Origin: CAYWVK01 sp964461865
GTDB taxonomy: Bacteria > Patescibacteriota > Microgenomatia > Levybacterales > UBA12049
Direction: 5' to 3'
Assembly: GCA_964461865.1 (NCBI GenBank)
Contig: CAYWVK010000011.1
Location: 1 to 15,915 of the forward strand
Length of the DNA stretch: 15,915 nt
Of the stretch, positions 12,534 to 15,915 are shown piece by piece. Position 1 is the first letter of the stretch; each line of letters begins with the position of its first letter. Below the pieces are notes generated by a model. The model did not search any database, was not told the origin of the DNA, and saw only the letters and a program-made list of their open reading frames with translations. The position numbers and the translations under genes were made by a program.

Positions 12534-13610
12534 ATGGCAAAGACCTCAAAAACTCAAAAAAAAATGCCCAGTGAAAATATTGAAGGATCTCAGAAAATGG
12601 AAGCAGTAAAGCTTGCCATGGAGCAAATAGAAAAACAATATGGCAGAGGTTCTATAATGCGCTTCGGTGAAATCGGGCAGAAATTAGATATTTCAGTTAT
12701 TTCCACAGGTTGTCTTCCTGTTGATTTAGCACTAGGCGTAGGAGGATTGCCAAGGGGAAGAATAATAGAAATCTATGGCCCTGAAGCTTCTGGGAAAACT
12801 ACAGTTTGTTTGTCGGTTATTGCACAGGCACAAAAACACGCAGGTATTGCTGCTTTTATAGATGCAGAGCATGCATTGGACCCGCTTTGGGCAGAAAGAG
12901 TTGGCGTAAAACTGGACGAGCTTTTAATTTCCCAACCTGACACAGGAGAACAGGCTTTAGAGATTGCCGAAAATCTTATTAGGTCAGGGGGAATAGATGT
13001 GTTGGTTATTGATTCTGTTGCAGCTTTAGTGCCAAGAGCTGAAATTGAAGGAGAAATGGGAGATGCAATGATTGGTCTTCAAGCAAGGTTAATGTCTCAA
13101 GCGTTAAGGAAACTAACAGCAGTAATTTCTAAATCTAAAACAGTTGTAATATTTACAAATCAATTAAGGCAAAAGATTGGCGTAATGTTTGGAAATCCTG
13201 AAACAACAACAGGAGGATTAGCGCTTAAGTTTTATTCATCAGTCAGAATGGATATTAGAAAAATAGAAACATTAAAAGATGGAGATAAGCCTATTGGCTC
13301 AAGGCATAGAGTAAAAATAGTTAAAAATAAAGTATCGGCTCCTTTTAGAATTGCGGAATTTGATGTTATGGGAGATGAGGGTATTTCAAGAGAGGGAGGA
13401 ATTATGGATGTAGGAACAGAGATGGAGATTATTCAAAAATCAGGAGCATTCTATAGATTTGGAGAATTGATGCTTGGTCAAGGAAAACAAGCAGCAATAA
13501 TGTTTTTAAAAGAAAAACCGGATATCGCTAAAAAAATTGTAGATGGAATAATGCAGAAAAGTAAAACAAAACCTACCCCCGTTGAAGTAGGCGTAGAATC
13601 AGAAAATTAG
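12534..13610 (+). CDS. recA: Recombinase RecA
   Basis: RecA forms filaments on single-stranded DNA and drives homologous pairing and strand exchange using ATP. The 358-aa product has Walker A GPEASGKTT (82-90), the FIDAEHALD segment with the likely catalytic Glu112, and Walker B VLVIDSVAAL (156-165). The DNA-binding loops are near EGEMGDAMIGLQARLMSQAL (172-191) and NQLRQKIGVMFGNPETTTGG (209-228). There is no intein. The ATG at 12534 gives an extra basic N-terminus of about 20 residues. A second in-frame ATG at 12597 (Met22) has AAGGA at 12583-12587, 9 nt upstream, and would give a 337-aa protein starting close to the usual RecA N-terminus. Either or both may be used. recX follows after 15 nt. 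Confidence 0.98.
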   Translation: MAKTSKTQKKMPSENIEGSQKMEAVKLAMEQIEKQYGRGSIMRFGEIGQKLDISVISTGCLPVDLALGVGGLPRGRIIEIYGPEASGKTTVCLSVIAQAQKHAGIAAFIDAEHALDPLWAERVGVKLDELLISQPDTGEQALEIAENLIRSGGIDVLVIDSVAALVPRAEIEGEMGDAMIGLQARLMSQALRKLTAVISKSKTVVIFTNQLRQKIGVMFGNPETTTGGLALKFYSSVRMDIRKIETLKDGDKPIGSRHRVKIVKNKVSAPFRIAEFDVMGDEGISREGGIMDVGTEMEIIQKSGAFYRFGELMLGQGKQAAIMFLKEKPDIAKKIVDGIMQKSKTKPTPVEVGVESEN

Positions 13611-13612
13611 TG

Positions 13613-13618
13613 TATAAT
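13613..13618 (+). promoter_or_regulatory. Candidate -10 box for recX with leaderless spacing
   Basis: A perfect TATAAT begins 2 nt after the recA stop and ends 7 nt before the recX ATG, so transcripts would start at or one base before the start codon. No matching -35 box is found at 16-18 nt. recX lacks a Shine-Dalgarno sequence. recX could also be read from recA transcripts. Confidence 0.4.
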
Positions 13619-13625
13619 TTCCCCA

Positions 13626-14117
13626 ATGGATGATTTTGAAAAATATTACAATAAAGCCTTAAGGTTTTTATCCTACAGACCTCGTTCTGAAAAAGAAATT
13701 ATTGATAAATTAAAGAGTAAAAAAGCCTCAGAAGAAGTTATTAAAAAAATTATTATAAAGCTTAAGGAATATAAATTTCTTGATGACTTTGAGTTTGCAA
13801 AAGCATGGGTTAATTCAAGAATAAAAATAAAGCCAAGGGGATGGAGAGTAATTCAAAACGAGTTAAAATTAAAGGGAATTTCAAAGGAAATAATTGACAA
13901 GATTTATGATTCAGGAACGGTAATTGATGAATTGGAAATGGCTAAAAAATTGGTTGAGAAAAAAATCTCAAGATATAAAAATTTACCCAAACAAGAGGTT
14001 TATCAAAAGATTGGAAGATTTCTTGCCTCTAAGGGATTTAATTGGGACATAATTAAGAAAAGCATTGACGAAGTTTTGGTGAAAGTATATAATAATTCTA
14101 AGAAGACAGTAGATTAG
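13626..14117 (+). CDS. recX: Regulatory protein RecX
   Basis: RecX binds RecA filaments and limits or adjusts their activity. The 163-aa product is nearly all helical and basic, with the family's three-helix repeat pattern. The clearest block is YNKALRFLSYRPRSEKEI at the N-terminus (family form aLryLsrRprSekEL). Next come KEYKFLDDFEFAKAWVNSRI and the PRGWRVIQNELKLKGI block (family form G..rI..EL..KGI), then two weaker repeats. Its place directly after recA, as in many bacteria, supports the call. It has no Shine-Dalgarno sequence. A 95-nt gap with a small open frame follows before the next gene. Confidence 0.92.
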   Translation: MDDFEKYYNKALRFLSYRPRSEKEIIDKLKSKKASEEVIKKIIIKLKEYKFLDDFEFAKAWVNSRIKIKPRGWRVIQNELKLKGISKEIIDKIYDSGTVIDELEMAKKLVEKKISRYKNLPKQEVYQKIGRFLASKGFNWDIIKKSIDEVLVKVYNNSKKTVD

Positions 14118-14132
14118 TCAAGGAAAATCTAT

Positions 14133-14177
14133 ATGAGTAAAAACAATTACACATTCTCCTTTGACCATGGCGATTAA
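14133..14177 (+). CDS. Possible 14-residue leader peptide before rny
   Basis: A short frame with product MSKNNYTFSFDHGD and stop TAA is preceded by AAGGA (14120-14124) at 8 nt. Its spacing is better than that of rny itself, which has no Shine-Dalgarno sequence. It matches no family I know. It is not in frame with rny, so it is not the missing N-terminus. It could be a leader peptide, a chance frame, or a leftover. Its end overlaps the 5' arm of the hairpin at 14167-14186. Confidence 0.25.
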   Translation: MSKNNYTFSFDHGD

Positions 14178-14186
14178 TTTCGCTAT
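14167..14186 (+). promoter_or_regulatory. Small hairpin between recX and rny
   Basis: ATGGCGA (14167-14173) can pair with TCGCTAT (14180-14186) around the 6-nt loop TTAATT, giving 7 bp with one G-U pair. No T-run follows, so it is not a standard terminator. It ends 26 nt before the rny start. Confidence 0.35.
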
Positions 14187-14212
14187 CACTCGTATTGTCT
14201 TCAAAATAATTT

Positions 14213-15484
14213 ATGGTACAAAATAATCAAGATTTAGTAATTTTAGAAAAAAAACTTCTTGAGAAAGAGGAGAGGTTAGATGGTGAAAAAGAAAAGATAG
14301 AAAAAGAAAGAGAAGAATTAAGAAAATTAAAAGAAGAATACAGAGAAAAATTACAAAAAGTAACAAGTATATCCTCTGATGAGGCAAAAAAAGAACTCTT
14401 AAAAAGAGTTGAGGAAAAAGAAGCGGAAATAGTTGCCAGGATAATTAGAGAAAAAGAAGAAGAAGCAAAGAAAACAGGAGATAAAAAAGCACAGGAGATA
14501 TTAGCGGAAAGTATGCGACATGGTGCTCTAAATTATGTTGCAGAGTATACCCTTTCTACGGTTAAGGTTCCTGACGAAGAAATAAAAGGAAGAATAATTG
14601 GTAAAGAAGGAAGAAATATTAGAGCTTTTGAGCAGGCAACAGGAGTGGATGTTGATTTAGATGAAGAAGGAATAATTAGGCTTTCGTCATTTGATCCGAT
14701 AAGACGAGAAGTTGCTAAAAGATCACTTGAAAAATTAATTAAAGATACAAGGGTTCAGCCTTTTAGAATTGAAGAAATAGTTAACCAAACAAAAAAGGAA
14801 TTAGAAAAAGTGCTTCTTGATGAGGGAGAAAAAATTGCTCATGAAGCAGGTGTTTTTAATCTTCCATCAGCTGTTTTATCGGTTATCGGAAGATTTAAAT
14901 TTAGAACTTCATATGGACAAAATTTAGCAATTCATACGCTGGAAAATACAAAAATTGGAATACATTTAGCAAATGAAATTAATGCAGATGTAAATGTAGT
15001 AAGAATTGCCAGTTTGCTTCATGATATTGGAAAAGTTTTAGAAGGGGACGGAAGTCACGTAAAACTCGGAGTAGATTTTCTTAAAAAACATAATCTTCCG
15101 GAGCCAATTATAAATTGCGTAGCAGAGCATCATGAAGATAAACCTTTTTCATCAATAGAATCAGTACTTGTGTATATTGCCGATTCAATTTCCGGTGCAA
15201 GACCGGGTGCAAGATATGAAGATTTTGAGGAATACGCAAAAAGATTAAGAGAAATGGAAGACATTGCTAAAAAACATGAAGGCGTTGATGATGCTTATGC
15301 ATTCGAAGCAGGAAGAGAAATAAGGGTAATTATAAATCCTGGAATACTAGACGATAATCAAACAACAATAGTTGCAAATAAAATAAGAGATGACATTTCA
15401 AGATCATTAACAGTTCCGGGTGAAGTAAAAGTAACTGCAATTAGAGAATTCAGATCAATTTCCGCAGCAGAATCTACATTTTAG
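14213..15484 (+). CDS. rny: Ribonuclease Y lacking the N-terminal membrane anchor
   Basis: RNase Y is an endonuclease that starts decay of many mRNAs. Domains seen are a charged coiled coil (about 8-100), a KH domain with GRIIGKEGRNIR (126-137, the GxxG RNA-binding loop), and an HD domain. The HD domain includes His241, the HD pair His270-Asp271 (LLHDIGKV), HHED (306-309) and Asp324 in YIADSISGARPGAR. The conserved C-terminal part VKVTAIREFRS is present. Family members are usually about 510-530 aa and start with a membrane helix. This one has 423 aa and begins directly in the coiled coil. An in-frame TAA at 14207 lies 6 nt before the ATG, so the anchor is not simply mis-annotated. The enzyme is inferred to be cytosolic or tethered by a partner. 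Confidence 0.93.
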   Translation: MVQNNQDLVILEKKLLEKEERLDGEKEKIEKEREELRKLKEEYREKLQKVTSISSDEAKKELLKRVEEKEAEIVARIIREKEEEAKKTGDKKAQEILAESMRHGALNYVAEYTLSTVKVPDEEIKGRIIGKEGRNIRAFEQATGVDVDLDEEGIIRLSSFDPIRREVAKRSLEKLIKDTRVQPFRIEEIVNQTKKELEKVLLDEGEKIAHEAGVFNLPSAVLSVIGRFKFRTSYGQNLAIHTLENTKIGIHLANEINADVNVVRIASLLHDIGKVLEGDGSHVKLGVDFLKKHNLPEPIINCVAEHHEDKPFSSIESVLVYIADSISGARPGARYEDFEEYAKRLREMEDIAKKHEGVDDAYAFEAGREIRVIINPGILDDNQTTIVANKIRDDISRSLTVPGEVKVTAIREFRSISAAESTF

Positions 15485-15486
15485 TT

Positions 15487-15526
15487 GTTAAATCAATTTA
15501 ATCTCTTGACAAGTTTTCGATTTAAC
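15487..15526 (+). promoter_or_regulatory. Inverted repeat around the hup -35 box, possible operator
   Basis: GTTAAATC (15487-15494) and GATTTAAC (15519-15526) are perfect 8-bp inverted arms, 32 nt apart centre to centre, close to three turns of DNA. They enclose the -35 box of the hup promoter, and the right arm ends 2 nt before the -10 box. That position suits a dimeric regulator. It may also be chance in AT-rich DNA. Confidence 0.35.
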
Positions 15527-15534
15527 TGTATTGT
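15506..15534 (+). promoter_or_regulatory. Promoter of hup
   Basis: A perfect -35 box TTGACA (15506-15511) is followed after 17 nt by TATTGT (15529-15534), a 4-of-6 match to the -10 consensus. The predicted start is near 15541, giving a leader of about 46 nt. It is the best -35 box in the window and lies in the 102-nt gap between rny and hup. Confidence 0.65.
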
Positions 15535-15549
15535 TAATCTAATCGAACC

Positions 15550-15579
15550 ATGGCAAATTTTGTATATAAAAGGAGGTGA
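15550..15579 (+). CDS. Possible 9-residue upstream frame ending in the hup ribosome binding site
   Basis: ATG at 15550 opens a frame with product MANFVYKRR, whose last codons and TGA stop are formed by the Shine-Dalgarno sequence of hup (AGG AGG TGA, 15571-15579). It begins about 9 nt after the predicted transcript start and has no ribosome binding site. If translated it would cover the hup site with ribosomes. It may be chance, because AGGAGGTGA always contains a TGA in one frame. Confidence 0.2.
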   Translation: MANFVYKRR

Positions 15580-15580
15580 T
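15569..15580 (+). promoter_or_regulatory. Extended Shine-Dalgarno sequence of hup
   Basis: AAAGGAGGTGAT is a 12-base match to the standard complement of the 16S rRNA 3' end, with GGAGG 10 nt before the hup ATG. It is the strongest ribosome binding site in the window and suggests high HU output. Confidence 0.9.
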
Positions 15581-15586
15581 TAAGAA

Positions 15587-15859
15587 ATGACAAAAAAAGA
15601 TTTAATAGAGTTAGTTGCTAAGAAAGCAAATCTCACAAATAAAGCAGCAAGAGAAGCGGTGCAAGCGTTTATTAGCGGGGTAAGAGATTCTTTAAAAAGA
15701 GGAGAAAAAGTAGTAATTACCGGATTTGGCACTTTTAGTATTAGGAAAAGGTCTGAGAGACCTGGTAGAAATCCAAAAACCGGAGAAAAAATTACAATTG
15801 CTGCAAGAAAAGCTCCAGGATTTACACCTGGAAAAACTTTAAAAAAGGCAGTAAGATGA
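15587..15859 (+). CDS. hup: DNA-binding protein HU
   Basis: HU (90 aa, exactly the family norm) is a small basic protein that works as a dimer to bend and package DNA. The N-terminal helices read TKKDLIELVAKKANLTNKAAREAVQAFI, followed by GEKVVITGFGTFSIRKRSER. The flexible DNA-binding arm is GRNPKTGEKITIAARKAPGF (60-79), with the conserved Pro63 at its tip. The ending TPGKTLKKAV is typical. The gene stands alone, with its own promoter, a very strong ribosome binding site, and a hairpin after its TGA stop. IHF is a related possibility, but the arm sequence and length fit HU better. Confidence 0.97.
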   Translation: MTKKDLIELVAKKANLTNKAAREAVQAFISGVRDSLKRGEKVVITGFGTFSIRKRSERPGRNPKTGEKITIAARKAPGFTPGKTLKKAVR

Positions 15860-15876
15860 ATTGTTATAAAAAATAA

Positions 15877-15915
15877 AGACCTATTACTGTAATACTTGGA
15901 AATAGTAATAGGTCT
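15877..15915 (+). terminator. Hairpin after hup, cut by the window edge
   Basis: AGACCTATTACT (15877-15888) and AGTAATAGGTCT (15904-15915) are perfect 12-bp inverted arms; two further pairs, one of them G-U, extend the stem inward and leave a loop of about 11 nt. An A-rich stretch precedes it. The window ends at the last base of the 3' arm, so the T-run that would prove a terminator cannot be seen. Its place 17 nt after the hup stop makes a terminator likely, possibly bidirectional. Confidence 0.65.

Noticed and set aside
14118..14212. The gap before rny as the lost N-terminus of RNase Y
   Set aside because: The small frame at 14133 is out of frame with rny and is not hydrophobic; no reading of the gap gives a membrane helix.
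1..15915. UGA recoded to glycine (code 25), as in some CPR lineages
   Set aside because: TGA ends rplX, secY and hup exactly at the expected C-termini, and I saw no in-frame TGA inside the conserved proteins.
1..15915. CRISPR array, insertion sequence, prophage, intein or self-splicing intron
   Set aside because: No regularly spaced repeats, transposase or integrase genes are visible, and recA and the ribosomal genes are uninterrupted.

Overview
The window is a compact, AT-rich stretch of bacterial chromosome. It carries the 3' part of the S10-spc-alpha ribosomal protein super-operon, then rplM-rpsI, a tRNA gene, recA-recX, a ribonuclease Y gene and an HU gene. Almost everything is on the + strand; only the tRNA lies on the - strand. 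The organism looks like a member of the Candidate Phyla Radiation (Patescibacteria), possibly Microgenomates-like. The reasons are that rpmD (L30) is missing from its usual place between rpsE and rplO, several proteins carry Lys-rich tails, genes overlap or are spaced by 1-4 nt, and base composition is AT-rich. UGA is used as a stop (rplX, secY, hup), which argues against the UGA=Gly code of Gracilibacteria/SR1. The lineage call is an inference, because no rRNA gene or tree is available.

Layout: 1-4834 holds rpsC (3' end only), rplP, rpmC, rpsQ, rplN, rplX, rplE, rpsN (zinc type), rpsH, rplF, rplR, rpsE and rplO. From 4838 to 8018 come secY, an unusual double-length adk and map. A new promoter at about 8021-8050 and a folded leader precede infA, rpmJ (short, 37 aa), rpsM, rpsK and rpsD. 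rpoA follows with its own promoter-like sequence. A strong terminator-like hairpin and a second inverted repeat separate rpoA from rplQ-rplM-rpsI. A tRNA-Pro(GGG) on the - strand converges on rpsI and diverges from recA. recA, recX, rny and hup complete the window, which ends inside or just after a hairpin downstream of hup.

The first three quarters supply ribosome parts, the SecY channel into which ribosomes feed, RNA polymerase alpha, initiation factor 1 and N-terminal methionine removal. The last quarter concerns recombination (RecA with its modulator RecX), RNA turnover (RNase Y) and nucleoid packaging (HU).

I found no CRISPR array, phage, toxin-antitoxin, secretion island or clearly new multi-gene system. 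The points most worth a second look are: the Adk fused to a second P-loop kinase-like domain that resembles archaeal UPF0200 proteins; an RNase Y without its membrane anchor; a nested stem structure in the infA leader; and -10 boxes placed at leaderless spacing before rpoA, recA and recX, which lack Shine-Dalgarno sequences.
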